In this document: piece after piece, positions 43,225 through 51,514 of the stretch
How the letters are laid out: each line of letters begins with the position of its first letter
Position numbering within the stretch: the first letter of the stretch is position 1
The notes under the pieces: model-generated
Seen by the model: the letters and a program-made list of their open reading frames with translations, nothing else
What the model was told of the DNA's origin: nothing
Database searches by the model: none
Source of the DNA: Rhodospirillaceae bacterium
GTDB taxonomy: Bacteria > Pseudomonadota > Alphaproteobacteria > Rhodospirillales > Casp-alpha2
Reading direction: 5' to 3'
NCBI GenBank assembly: GCA_016845145.1
Contig: JAERTE010000033.1
Location: 1 to 64,000, forward strand
DNA: 64,000 nucleotides
Made by a program: the position numbers and the translations under genes

Positions 43225-44265
43225 ATGAAAAATATCAATAATGTGCTGGCGGCCTACGAGTTCCGTGATCTGGCCGGTTTCGTCCCGAAAACCCGGGAGG
43301 AATACCAGAATATCAATCAGATCGCCTATAACTTGAAGCTCAATACGCACCTGCCGACCACCGTACATATTGAGCCCACCAACAAATGCAATCAGACCTG
43401 CGTCATGTGCGTGCATCCGGACATGCAGCGTGACGTAACCTTCGTCGATGATGACATCGCGCTGAAGGCCATTGATGAGTGCGCGCGGTTCGGTATCTAC
43501 TCCGTGCACTTCTTCTTTTTCGGCGAACCGTTCATGAACCGGAAAACCATCGACTACATCGCCCTGGCCAAGGAAAAAGGCATTCCGATGGTGTCGGTGA
43601 CGACGAACTTTACCACCATCAAAGATGCCGAGATTGAAAAGCTGGTGACCAGTGGCCTGAATTCCATTCATATTTCCTTCGAAGGCCTGGACCGTGAGAC
43701 CTATAAAAACATCCGCGGCACCGACAGCTACAACCGGGTGCTGCGCAATATGGAACGGTTGCACGAGTATAAACGCAAGCACGGCTCGGAAAGCCCCTGG
43801 ATTTCCCTGACCTACGTCCGTACCGAGGAAACCGACGAACAGATCCAAGCGTTTCGGGACGTCTGGGAAGACAAGGTCAACTCTATTCACGTCAGCCCGC
43901 AATTCGATTACATCGGCCGCGCGCCGATCCGCAAAACGCAGGGTGACCCGAATTCCGAGAGCATTCTTGACCGCAATACAGAAGAGCGGTTGCCTTGCCG
44001 GCAGCTGTGGCTGCGGCTTGTCGTGCTTTCGAACGGTGAATTGGTGCCGTGCAGTCAGAATATCGACGGTGAGCTGTCTATCGGCAATATCAGGGATGTG
44101 ACCATCGCCGAAGCCTGGCAGGGCGACAAAATGCTGGAGTTGCGCGCCCAGCACCTGACCAATCGCATCCCCAAAAGTTGTGTCTGCGATCAGTGCATTG
44201 ATTGGGATTGGAGCGGCCGCTTCGATAGCCGCCCGAAGCTCAAGGAGACAAGTGGTGGGAAATGA
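43225..44265 (+). CDS. Radical SAM/SPASM protein
   Basis: This 346-residue radical SAM enzyme has the 4Fe-4S motif CNQTCVMC (C-x3-C-x2-C, residues 55-62), FFFFGEPFMN as the GGE-like SAM loop, and C-terminal SPASM cysteines (LPCRQLW, LVPCSQN and SCVCDQC) for auxiliary clusters. The ATG at 43225 is chosen because AAAGGG lies just upstream; an ATG eight codons earlier is less likely. It starts a two-gene rightward unit with a methyltransferase and is divergent from the seven-gene operon. SPASM members modify peptides or act on small molecules and sugars (for example dehydrogenation in aminoglycosides); the substrate here is unknown. Confidence 0.87.
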   Translation: MKNINNVLAAYEFRDLAGFVPKTREEYQNINQIAYNLKLNTHLPTTVHIEPTNKCNQTCVMCVHPDMQRDVTFVDDDIALKAIDECARFGIYSVHFFFFGEPFMNRKTIDYIALAKEKGIPMVSVTTNFTTIKDAEIEKLVTSGLNSIHISFEGLDRETYKNIRGTDSYNRVLRNMERLHEYKRKHGSESPWISLTYVRTEETDEQIQAFRDVWEDKVNSIHVSPQFDYIGRAPIRKTQGDPNSESILDRNTEERLPCRQLWLRLVVLSNGELVPCSQNIDGELSIGNIRDVTIAEAWQGDKMLELRAQHLTNRIPKSCVCDQCIDWDWSGRFDSRPKLKETSGGK

Positions 44266-45517
44266 AGGCCAGCAAACGGAGTTGTTGACGCGCGCGAATT
44301 TCGCCGAAGACACACTGCATGTGCTGAGCAATTGCCCGGTCTGTGCGGCCAAGGCGAATACACACGAGACCATCACTGAAGATTACATAGAGATATTTGG
44401 CCAGCCACATTTCTTTTCCGTGGATTTATGTCCGGCTTGTGGCGCGGTTTACAGCCGTGCCCGTAGTATCAACGAGAAGCTCTACTCACCCGAATTGGAC
44501 CTGGAGAAAGAGCACGGCCATCAACGCCCGCCACTGGCCCCATTGTCTGAGGACTCGTGGAATTTCGGCACCAAGTCCCTCCAAGTCGCGGAATTGATCG
44601 ATGCCGTGGATAGTGGTGGTGTGGTTCGATACGTCGAAGTCGGTGCCTCGGACGGTACGCTGTTTCGTATGTTTCGTGAACGTGCGATGGCGCACGGGCG
44701 CGCGGTTGAAGGGACTTTGATCGAGAGCAGTGGCGCCGCTTTACCGTGCGAGGCGATTGAGGGTTGCCGTGTCATTGCGCAATCGGTGTTGAATGTATCC
44801 GACGTTGAGCCGGAAAGCTGCGATGTGGCGGTGCTTTCACATTGTCTCGAGCATTTCGACAATCCCCGCGACGTTATTGCCAAGGTGGGAACGATGCTGC
44901 GACCGGGCGGAGTGCTGTATGTCGAGGTGCCCGATGGCCTTAGGTTCGATCGCAGCATCTCGGCGCCGCTTGGGTATTTTCATATTGTCAATTTCAACAT
45001 TCTCAACTTGGCGTGGATGGTCGAGGGATTGGGATTTGATCTCACTGATGCGGAGCAGCGCGACCATTATCCGGGCATTCGGGTGATCGCACGCCGCACG
45101 GATGCCCGAGAGCCCAAGGCGCAATCGATCGGAGATGTTTCGGTGGTGTTATCACGGAGCGGCGTGCGCCGTTGGCGGGATGCGGGGAAATCGGCGTTCG
45201 AGAAATTGCGCGCAATCGGTTCCGAAGAGAGAATTCTGCTCTATGGTGCCGGAACCCATGCCGTGGCGGTACTGCGTCACAAACCCGAATGGCTCGACGG
45301 CAACCGACTGCAGTTCGCCGATAGCAATCCTCGGATCGGGCATTTTCTGGGCCGTGGTGTTTTAACGCCCGACGAGATTGACTTCGAAAACTATGACCGG
45401 GTTGTGATTTCGTCCTACGCCTATCAAGAGGAAATCGCGCAAAGTCTCGTCGAGCGCGGTTGCCCGGCGGCGAAACTGTTTCGTCTTTACGATGATGTTT
45501 TTGCCTATGTGGGATAG
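44255..45517 (+). CDS. SAM-dependent methyltransferase with zinc-ribbon N-terminus and C-terminal domain
   Basis: This 420-residue protein resembles sugar C-methyltransferases in layout: an N-terminal zinc site (CPVCAAKAN at about 26-34 and LCPACGAVYS near 56), a SAM domain (VRYVEVGASDGTLFRMFRER, DVAVLSHCLEHFDNPRDVIA and LRPGGVLYVEVPDG), and a C-terminal Rossmann-like part with ILLYGAGTHAVAVL and FADSNPRIGHFLG. GTG at 44252 or 44255 after AAGGAG is the likely start, overlapping the radical SAM stop; the frame is open further upstream. Coupled translation with a radical SAM gene suggests consecutive steps on one substrate. Confidence 0.82.
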   Translation: MGNEGQQTELLTRANFAEDTLHVLSNCPVCAAKANTHETITEDYIEIFGQPHFFSVDLCPACGAVYSRARSINEKLYSPELDLEKEHGHQRPPLAPLSEDSWNFGTKSLQVAELIDAVDSGGVVRYVEVGASDGTLFRMFRERAMAHGRAVEGTLIESSGAALPCEAIEGCRVIAQSVLNVSDVEPESCDVAVLSHCLEHFDNPRDVIAKVGTMLRPGGVLYVEVPDGLRFDRSISAPLGYFHIVNFNILNLAWMVEGLGFDLTDAEQRDHYPGIRVIARRTDAREPKAQSIGDVSVVLSRSGVRRWRDAGKSAFEKLRAIGSEERILLYGAGTHAVAVLRHKPEWLDGNRLQFADSNPRIGHFLGRGVLTPDEIDFENYDRVVISSYAYQEEIAQSLVERGCPAAKLFRLYDDVFAYVG

Positions 45518-45535
45518 CCCGCTGATCGAACCGGT

Positions 45536-46024
45536 TTAGGCTTCCACTTCAAACGGCTTATGGGGCTGGTCCGCGTCAGGGGCATCGCCACCCAATGCGG
45601 CATCCACATCCGCGTCAGGCGAGGTCAACGGCTCGTCTTCGGGATTGCCGAGCAGGCCTGAAGCAATGTTGCGATTGATGTCGATAAGGGCGATGGCGCG
45701 CTCTGCGCTGGGATTGATGATCGCTTCCATCGTGTGTTGATCGATAAACTTGCACAGCGTCAGAATATTTTGGCGGATGGGCGCCGGCAGCTGGTTTTCA
45801 CCGACCAGCTGTTCGGCTTGAATGATCGTCCATACGCGAAGGTTGAGGCGAAGGGCTTCGCGAAATTTATCGCGGTCTTCATTTGTATTCAGATCACCGA
45901 ATTGGATGACAGCGGCTATCTTCCGTGCGGCTTCGATCAGCGCCCAGGCTTCGTTTTGGCGGGGGTTCCCAGGGGAAGGCACCCGATGTAAATCGTATTT
46001 TTCGGCTATTGTCTCGTTTGCCAC
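45536..46024 (-). CDS. flaF: FlaF-like flagellin regulator/secretion chaperone (copy 2)
   Basis: This 162-residue protein fits FlaF in its first 125 residues: NEAWALIEAARKIAAV, FREALRLNLRVWTIIQAEQL, PAPIRQNILTLCKFIDQHTM and AIALIDINRNIASGLLG. The C-terminal 35 residues are an acidic Asp/Pro/Ala extension (EDEPLTSPDADVDAAL) not seen in the other copies. FlaF acts with FlbT and as a flagellin secretion chaperone in Caulobacter. The gene stands alone, convergent with the methyltransferase gene and divergent from the NeuB-like gene, far from flagellin. Confidence 0.85.
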   Translation of the reverse strand: MANETIAEKYDLHRVPSPGNPRQNEAWALIEAARKIAAVIQFGDLNTNEDRDKFREALRLNLRVWTIIQAEQLVGENQLPAPIRQNILTLCKFIDQHTMEAIINPSAERAIALIDINRNIASGLLGNPEDEPLTSPDADVDAALGGDAPDADQPHKPFEVEA

Positions 46025-46277
46025 TACGGTCCTCCGCTAACCTTTTGACGTCTTCGAAGCCTATGCAATCAGCGATTTTAGCGACGCGTGGTTAAGATTC
46101 TATTTCACCAAACATGCAATCATAACCAAATGCGCGCAAATATGCTGTGATGAGCATCACCTGTTGCCAACACGATACGGCTAATCTTGCCAAAAACAGC
46201 CCAAAGCCGCAATGGAGTTGGGCTATTCTGCGCCTGCCGTGTTATCGTAAAGAATAGCTTATAACCCTGAGGGAAAC

Positions 46278-47156
46278 ATGAAGGACGGCGCGTCTCGGCC
46301 TTATTTTATCGCTGAAGTCTCCAGCAATCACGCCCGTGATTTGGAGCGCTGTCTCGCATTCGTGCGGGCTGCAGCTGAGTGCGGGTGCGATGCGGTAAAG
46401 TTCCAATTGTTCAAGGTCGACGAGCTGTTTGCGCCCGAGGTTTTGCAATCAAGTCCAGCGCACCGGGCGCGCAAGGATTGGGAACTCCCGGTATCGTTCC
46501 TGCCTGAGATCGCCGCCGAATGCGCGCGGGCGGGCGTCGCATTCGGGTGCTCGCCGTTCTATCTGGATGCCGTCTCGGAGCTTGAGCCCCACGTCGCGTT
46601 TTACAAGGTCGCGTCCTATGAATTGATTTGGGATGACCTGATCCGCGCCTGTGCGGCAACCGAGAAGCCGCTGATCTTGTCGACGGGCATGGCCGATATG
46701 AGCGAAATCAGCCATGCCGCGGATGTGGCGCGCAGCGCCGGTGCCATCGATGTCACCATGCTGCATTGTGTTTCCGCCTACCCGACACCGCCCGAGCAGA
46801 GCAATTTGGCGGCCATGGAAACCATTCGCCGGGCGAGCGGGTTTTCCGTCGGCTGGTCGGACCATACGGTTTCGCCAGGCGTTTTGTCCCGTGCCATTCA
46901 TCGCTGGGGCGCCGAGGTGATCGAATTCCACCTTGACCTCGAAGGAGAAGGGGCGGAGTTCGAGACCGGCCACTGCTGGCTGCCCGATGACATCGGCGCG
47001 GTGATCAAGGCCGTCCGAGAGGGATTGGGTGCAGATGGCGACGGCACAAAGCAACCGACGGCGGCGGAATTGCCGGATCGTGAATGGCGGGCCGATCCGG
47101 TCGATGGGCTTCGGCCGCTTTCATCGGTCAGGGCCGGTTTGGCAGCCGGAAACTAA
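46278..47156 (+). CDS. pseI: NeuB/PseI-family nonulosonate synthase lacking the SAF domain
   Basis: This is a 292-residue member of the sialic-acid-synthase family, which condenses phosphoenolpyruvate with a hexosamine to form a nine-carbon acid. Visible blocks are FIAEVSSNHARDLERCLAFV, CDAVKFQLFKVDEL, VAFYKVASYEL, LILSTGMADMSEI, HCVSAYPTPPEQSNL and VGWSDHTVSPG. Usual members are about 340-350 residues with a C-terminal antifreeze-like SAF domain; here the protein ends at RPLSSVRAGLAAGN and the SAF domain is missing. AGGG lies before the ATG. Its stop overlaps the end of the convergent pseC by four bases. PseI is the best guess, as PseB and PseC are adjacent; LegI- or NeuB-like activity is possible. 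Confidence 0.8.
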   Translation: MKDGASRPYFIAEVSSNHARDLERCLAFVRAAAECGCDAVKFQLFKVDELFAPEVLQSSPAHRARKDWELPVSFLPEIAAECARAGVAFGCSPFYLDAVSELEPHVAFYKVASYELIWDDLIRACAATEKPLILSTGMADMSEISHAADVARSAGAIDVTMLHCVSAYPTPPEQSNLAAMETIRRASGFSVGWSDHTVSPGVLSRAIHRWGAEVIEFHLDLEGEGAEFETGHCWLPDDIGAVIKAVREGLGADGDGTKQPTAAELPDREWRADPVDGLRPLSSVRAGLAAGN

Positions 47157-48364
47157 AGTCCCAGTGCCTCACCCAATGCTCGAACGACGCGGTCCACATC
47201 TTGGTCATTCATGCCGACATACAATGGCAGCGTAAGAACGCTTTCGTAATACGCATCGGCACCGGGCAGAGATAACTCACCATAGCGATCCTGATAGTAG
47301 GGCTGGCGGTGGACCGGCAGGTAGTGCACCTGCGTGCCGACGGAATTTTCTCGCAGCATGTTCATCACCGTGGCGCGGTCGGTGTCGGCCGCTTTGAAAT
47401 CGATATGCACCACGCACAGGTGCCAGCCGGTCTCCAGGTTTGAAGTGACGGGTAGTGGTTCGACAAGTGGTGAAAGCGCCGTGAGCCCGCTGCGATAACG
47501 CGCCAACAGCTGATTGCGGGCCGCGACGAAGCGATCCAGCTTGGCAAGTTGGCTCAGGCCCAGCGCACAATGGATCGCGCTGGCGCGATAGTTGAAGCCG
47601 AGCTCGGGCATCTCGTAGTACCAAGGATTGGCCGCACCCGCTTCATCAAATGCTTGTGCCGCCAATTGAAATGTATCGGGGTCGCGGGTCATGCCGATAT
47701 TTCGCAAACGTTTGATGCGATCATGAATTTGATCATCGTTGGTGGTGATTGCACCGCCTTCGCCCATGGCGACGACTTTCACCGGATGCAGCGAAAACAC
47801 CGTCATGGCACTGTCGGCGCAGCTGCCCACGGGTGCTGGTGTGCCGCTCGTCGTTGCCTGCTTGCCACCAAGCGCATGACAGGAATCTTCGACAAAGGGC
47901 AGATCGCCGGCCCCCTGGGTTGCGGTCAATGCCGCCATGTCGGCCGTTTGGCCGTTGAGATGCACCGGAAACACGGCACGGACATCACCCCCGCCGCGTT
48001 CAAGGGCGTCCGCTAATGTATCTGGCGTGAGCAAGCCGGTTTTCGGGTCGACGTCGGCGAAAATCACTTCGGCGCCGACGTACCGTGCTGCGTTGGCGGT
48101 GGCCAGGAAGGTCAGCGTTGGGACGACAACGAAATCGCCGGGCCCGAGGTCGAGCGCCATGGCGGCGAGATGGAGCGCCGCCGTGCCATTGCTGACCGCT
48201 ATGGCATGTTTCGCACCGGTGATTTCAGCCAACCGTCGCTCAAAAGCGTCGACCTTTGGGCCGGTGGTCAGAAAATCGCTTCGCAGGGTTTCCGCTACGG
48301 CTTCGATGTCGTCGTCTTCGATGCAGTGTTTTCCGTAAGGTAGAAATGAACCGGTGTCAGCCAT
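47153..48364 (-). CDS. pseC: UDP-4-amino-4,6-dideoxy-N-acetyl-L-altrosamine transaminase PseC
   Basis: This 403-residue PLP enzyme of the DegT/DnrJ family has the PseC-type opening LPYGKHCIEDDDIEAVAETL, TGPKVDAFERRLAEITGAKH, SNGTAALHLAAMAL, FVEDSCHALGG and FSLHPVKVVAMGEGG (PLP lysine in HPVK), ending with VTRD-like RNIGM and VHYLPVHRQPYYQ. It aminates C4 of the keto sugar made by PseB, step two of pseudaminic acid synthesis. It lies eight bases after pseB in the same leftward operon. PseH, the N-acetyltransferase of step three, is not in the window. Confidence 0.93.
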   Translation of the reverse strand: MADTGSFLPYGKHCIEDDDIEAVAETLRSDFLTTGPKVDAFERRLAEITGAKHAIAVSNGTAALHLAAMALDLGPGDFVVVPTLTFLATANAARYVGAEVIFADVDPKTGLLTPDTLADALERGGGDVRAVFPVHLNGQTADMAALTATQGAGDLPFVEDSCHALGGKQATTSGTPAPVGSCADSAMTVFSLHPVKVVAMGEGGAITTNDDQIHDRIKRLRNIGMTRDPDTFQLAAQAFDEAGAANPWYYEMPELGFNYRASAIHCALGLSQLAKLDRFVAARNQLLARYRSGLTALSPLVEPLPVTSNLETGWHLCVVHIDFKAADTDRATVMNMLRENSVGTQVHYLPVHRQPYYQDRYGELSLPGADAYYESVLTLPLYVGMNDQDVDRVVRALGEALGL

Positions 48365-48372
48365 ATGCTTGA

Positions 48373-49401
48373 TCAGGTCGCGGCGGATTGCTCGATCATC
48401 TCACGCAGTTGCTCGCCTGCCAGCCAATCGCTATTGGACTCACTGGAATAACGAAAACCTCGCGGTACGGTCGAAGCGCCCTCGGGCAAGGTGTCTTCGG
48501 AAGGCGCGCGGAAATAGGGCTCGATGACGTAGTGGGTGTCGAATTCCAGCGTGCTCCGGGAATCGTCTTCGGTGATCATGACCTCGTGCAATTTCTCGCC
48601 CGGACGTATGCCGATGATCTTGTGTTTTACGCCAGGCGCCAGCGCCTCGGCGAGATCCGTTATGCGCATGCTGGATATCTTCGGCACGAAAATCTCTCCG
48701 CCGCGCATGGTGGTCAGGCAATTGAGGACGAAATCGACGCCTTGTTGCAGGGTAATCCAAAACCGGGTCATTTCGGCGTCGGTGATCGGTATTTCATCGA
48801 CACCTTCGGCAGCGAGTCGCTGAAACAAGGGCACGACGCTGCCGCGGGAGCCAACAACATTGCCATATCTGACGCACGAAAACCGAGCTCCGTTCTGACC
48901 GCTGAGTTGATTGCCGGCAACAAAAATTTTATCGGATGCCAATTTGCTGGCACCGTAAAGATTGATGGGGTTGGCCGCTTTATCGGTGGAGAGCGCAATC
49001 AGCTGTTTTACATCGCTGCCGATGCACGCCATGACCAGATTTTCGGCCCCCAGCACGTTGGTGTGGATACATTCGCTCGGGTTATACTCGGCGGCCGGCA
49101 CCTGTTTCAGCGCGGCCGTGTGTACGACGGTATCAATGCCACGCAATGCCAGCTTGATGCGTTCGATGTCCCGCACGTCTCCGATGAAATACCGCAGGCA
49201 ATCGTGTTCTTGCGGGTCGAAACGTTGCTGCATCTCGTATTGTTTGAGTTCGTCACGCGAATAGATCACCAGGCGTCGCGGCCGATAGCGTGCCAACACG
49301 GTTTCAATGAATTTCTGGCCGAACGAGCCGGTGCCGCCGGTGACCAAAATCGATCGACCGTCCAGGTTGCCGACATCGCCAAGGGTATCATTCGAAGACA
49401 A
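48373..49401 (-). CDS. pseB: UDP-GlcNAc 4,6-dehydratase (inverting) PseB
   Basis: This 342-residue SDR has SILVTGGTGSFGQKFIETVL (the PseB/FlaA1 form of the NADP site), YSRDELKQYEM, HTAALKQVPAAEYNP, STDKAANPINLYGASKLASD (D-K and Y-x-x-x-K catalytic residues) and TRFWITLQQGVDFV. It converts UDP-GlcNAc to the 4-keto-6-deoxy-L-arabino sugar, the first step to pseudaminic acid. It lies between a ferredoxin gene (28 bases upstream) and pseC (8 bases downstream). The same step is called FlmA in Caulobacter, where it is needed for flagellin modification. Confidence 0.95.
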   Translation of the reverse strand: MSSNDTLGDVGNLDGRSILVTGGTGSFGQKFIETVLARYRPRRLVIYSRDELKQYEMQQRFDPQEHDCLRYFIGDVRDIERIKLALRGIDTVVHTAALKQVPAAEYNPSECIHTNVLGAENLVMACIGSDVKQLIALSTDKAANPINLYGASKLASDKIFVAGNQLSGQNGARFSCVRYGNVVGSRGSVVPLFQRLAAEGVDEIPITDAEMTRFWITLQQGVDFVLNCLTTMRGGEIFVPKISSMRITDLAEALAPGVKHKIIGIRPGEKLHEVMITEDDSRSTLEFDTHYVIEPYFRAPSEDTLPEGASTVPRGFRYSSESNSDWLAGEQLREMIEQSAAT

Positions 49402-49428
49402 GCTATTCCTCCATATTCACTGGGATGC

Positions 49429-49785
49429 CTAGGTTTGCTTTTTTAGCAAGTCGTCGTAGCTCTGCACCGTTTCAGAATTGGCTCCAGCTAATTTCGGGTC
49501 CCAGTTCGGCCCACGGGTAACGTCTTCCATTGAGGTGCGGCGTGTCTCCTCAGAATAAGGAAACTGGGCATTTTTCTCAATGTAACCGGTCCATTTTTCC
49601 GGCACTTCATCGTCCAGAAAGATAGCGTCCACTGGACACACGCGAGGGCAGGCGTCGCAATCGATGCATTCTTCGGGATTGATGAACAGCATGTCGTCGC
49701 TTTCGTAGAAACAATCGACAGGACACGCATCAACGCAGTCGGCGTATTTGCATTTTTCACAGGGTTCACAAACGACGTAAGTCAT
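49429..49785 (-). CDS. fdxA: 7Fe/FdxA-type ferredoxin
   Basis: This 118-residue ferredoxin starts [20 protein letters not shown] and continues with [18 protein letters not shown], the C-x2-C-x2-C-x3-C-P site of a 4Fe-4S cluster beside a first site of the seven-iron FdxA type. An extra Cys pair near the N-terminus (C6, C9) is unlike the usual single Asn-Cys start. It lies 23 bases downstream of the radical SAM gene and upstream of pseB in the same direction. An electron donor for the radical SAM enzyme is the natural inference, though FdxA-type proteins are also general housekeeping carriers. Confidence 0.9.
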   Translation of the reverse strand: MTYVVCEPCEKCKYADCVDACPVDCFYESDDMLFINPEECIDCDACPRVCPVDAIFLDDEVPEKWTGYIEKNAQFPYSEETRRTSMEDVTRGPNWDPKLAGANSETVQSYDDLLKKQT

Positions 49786-49808
49786 GCACTTCGGGCCTCA
49801 AGGTATGC

Positions 49809-51287
49809 TTAGGGAACCGCGCCTTTGTAAACAAAGGGATCGGTCGGATACTCGTTGTCATTCTTGAATTCAGCCAAGATCGAATTGTATTCGTCCATGT
49901 CCATGGTTTCTTGGCCTTTGGCGATTTTCTTGGGCACCGTATTCTCCAGGAACTCGGCGATCGGCGCATTGCGGCGCCAGTTTTCATAGAGGTCCCACAT
50001 ATCGTGCTTCTTGCATAACTCGCGGACCCGCTTATCGCTAAGAATGAGGATCGGCGTATTGCAACGCAGATAGCCCTCCATTTGGGCGAGGGTCTTTTGT
50101 TCGCGGGTAAAGTCCTCGGCATCGAACATGCCGTCTTCGGGAAGCATCTGATAGCGCCCTTGAAACTCGGGAATGTAGCCGTCTTCGATATCGCCGCGCT
50201 TGACGAAAAAGTCATAGGCCGGCGTGCCGCGGAACGGCGTGAAAATATTCCATTGCACGACGCGCGGCTTATCATGTGACAGTACCCAATCGACAGATCG
50301 GCGATGCGCTTCGGGCGTGTCGCCAGGCAGTCCGACGATCATGTTCAGCCACGGGATAATGCCCACTTTCTGCATCATCTTGATGGCGGTGTCGATCTGC
50401 TCAAGTTTCTCGCCTTTGCGCAACATCCTGAAGACTTCTGGATCACCGGATTCAATGCCGACGGCCAAATGCTCCACACCCGTTTCGCGAAGCAACACCA
50501 AGAACTCGTCGTCGATGTAGTCGGCACGTACGTTAAACACGCTGACCTTGTAGGGGTAGCCGCGCTGGATGTACTCACGCAGGAATTCCTTGGCGTGGTC
50601 GAGGTCTTGGGTGAAGGCATCGTCAATTACCGAAATCAACTCGCACTTGGGATGATTGACGGCGATCTCGTCCAACTCCTGCCAGAAACTCTCGCTTAAG
50701 CCACGCGCCCGCCAGCGGCGGCCAAAGACCTGGGTGGCGGCGCAGAACGTACAATTGTAGTGACACCCGCGCGAAACGAAGAGGGGGTAGGTGATCAGAT
50801 TTTCTGAATCGCGCATGACCGAAAAACTCGGCGCGTTGAAAGCCTCGCTTCGGCCCAACTCGACAACTTTTTCCGTGCTTTCCAAGATTTGATTAAAGCG
50901 GCCGTCGGCTTCTCCCGTGACGACCTTGGTGACGCGTTCGTCTTTTTCCAAGATATCCCAGAATGCCAGCGCATGCGGACCGCCAACCCAGATCGGAATG
51001 CCCATATCGTGAGCCAAATCAAGGACCGCTTGAACGCGGCTCATGCGCCATTCGTGCGAGACCGCCGATATGCACAGCAGGTCCGGTTTCTCCGCTGCCA
51101 CAATGTCGGTCGCCTCGGTTTCAATTTTGTCCTCGGGTGGCGGACTAAAATGATGATCGACGATAAATGCGTCATGACCGGCTTCGATGGCGGATGTCGC
51201 CAGAATAGCAAGTCCGATGGTCGGGAGTTCTCCTCTGGTGCTATCGTAAACGCCGGGTTTCCACAGCATTACTTTCATGAATTTCAC
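49809..51287 (-). CDS. B12-binding-domain-type radical SAM protein
   Basis: This 492-residue protein has an N-terminal Rossmann-like region of the cobalamin-binding type (PTIGLAILATSAIEAGHDAF, VGGPHALAF at 101-109) and a radical SAM core with SRGCHYNCTFC (C175, C179, C182), IDDAFTQDLDHAKEF, GIESGDPEVFRMLRKGEK and MIVGLPGDTPEAHRRSVDWV. The classical D-x-H-x-x-G cobalamin motif is not evident, so cobalamin binding is uncertain. Family members do methylations, ring changes and other radical steps on many substrates. Co-transcription with ferredoxin, pseB and pseC points to a modified nonulosonate or amino sugar. Confidence 0.82.
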   Translation of the reverse strand: MKFMKVMLWKPGVYDSTRGELPTIGLAILATSAIEAGHDAFIVDHHFSPPPEDKIETEATDIVAAEKPDLLCISAVSHEWRMSRVQAVLDLAHDMGIPIWVGGPHALAFWDILEKDERVTKVVTGEADGRFNQILESTEKVVELGRSEAFNAPSFSVMRDSENLITYPLFVSRGCHYNCTFCAATQVFGRRWRARGLSESFWQELDEIAVNHPKCELISVIDDAFTQDLDHAKEFLREYIQRGYPYKVSVFNVRADYIDDEFLVLLRETGVEHLAVGIESGDPEVFRMLRKGEKLEQIDTAIKMMQKVGIIPWLNMIVGLPGDTPEAHRRSVDWVLSHDKPRVVQWNIFTPFRGTPAYDFFVKRGDIEDGYIPEFQGRYQMLPEDGMFDAEDFTREQKTLAQMEGYLRCNTPILILSDKRVRELCKKHDMWDLYENWRRNAPIAEFLENTVPKKIAKGQETMDMDEYNSILAEFKNDNEYPTDPFVYKGAVP

Positions 51288-51407
51288 TCCCTTGTATCGG
51301 CAGGATGTCCAGTCGTTACCTTAACTCAGAATCCGGCATATATATGAACGCTTAGTTGACGATTCGAGGTTTTCGGCGTGTTTTTGGGAAAACAAGCCGA
51401 TCTCCAC

Positions 51408-51423
51408 GGCGATAGTGATGCCA
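51408..51423 (-). promoter_or_regulatory. Weaker sigma-54-like site before the radical SAM-fdxA-pseBC genes
   Basis: On the minus strand TGGCATCACTATCGCC has the correct ten-base GG-to-GC spacing, a good TGGCA -24 half and a poor -12 half (TCGCC versus TTGCA). It is about 120 bases before the radical SAM start. The 227-base interval otherwise holds only an imperfect hairpin (51450-51473) near the end of the flaF-flgL operon. Confidence 0.3.
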
Positions 51424-51514
51424 GCGTATCGAACTAGCCCAGTGGGGCGGTCTCTTCACGCGAACGAAGTGACCTGATCAAACCTGGATTCGCGGATAGC
51501 ATCAAGCGGCAGGG

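Noticed and set aside
43183..44376. Long open frame (397 codons) on the minus strand
   Set aside because: It is antisense to the radical SAM/SPASM gene, whose cysteine motifs and ribosome site are convincing.
48388..49446. Open frame of 352 codons on the plus strand
   Set aside because: It mirrors pseB, which has intact Rossmann and catalytic motifs; high-GC coding DNA often leaves the opposite strand open.
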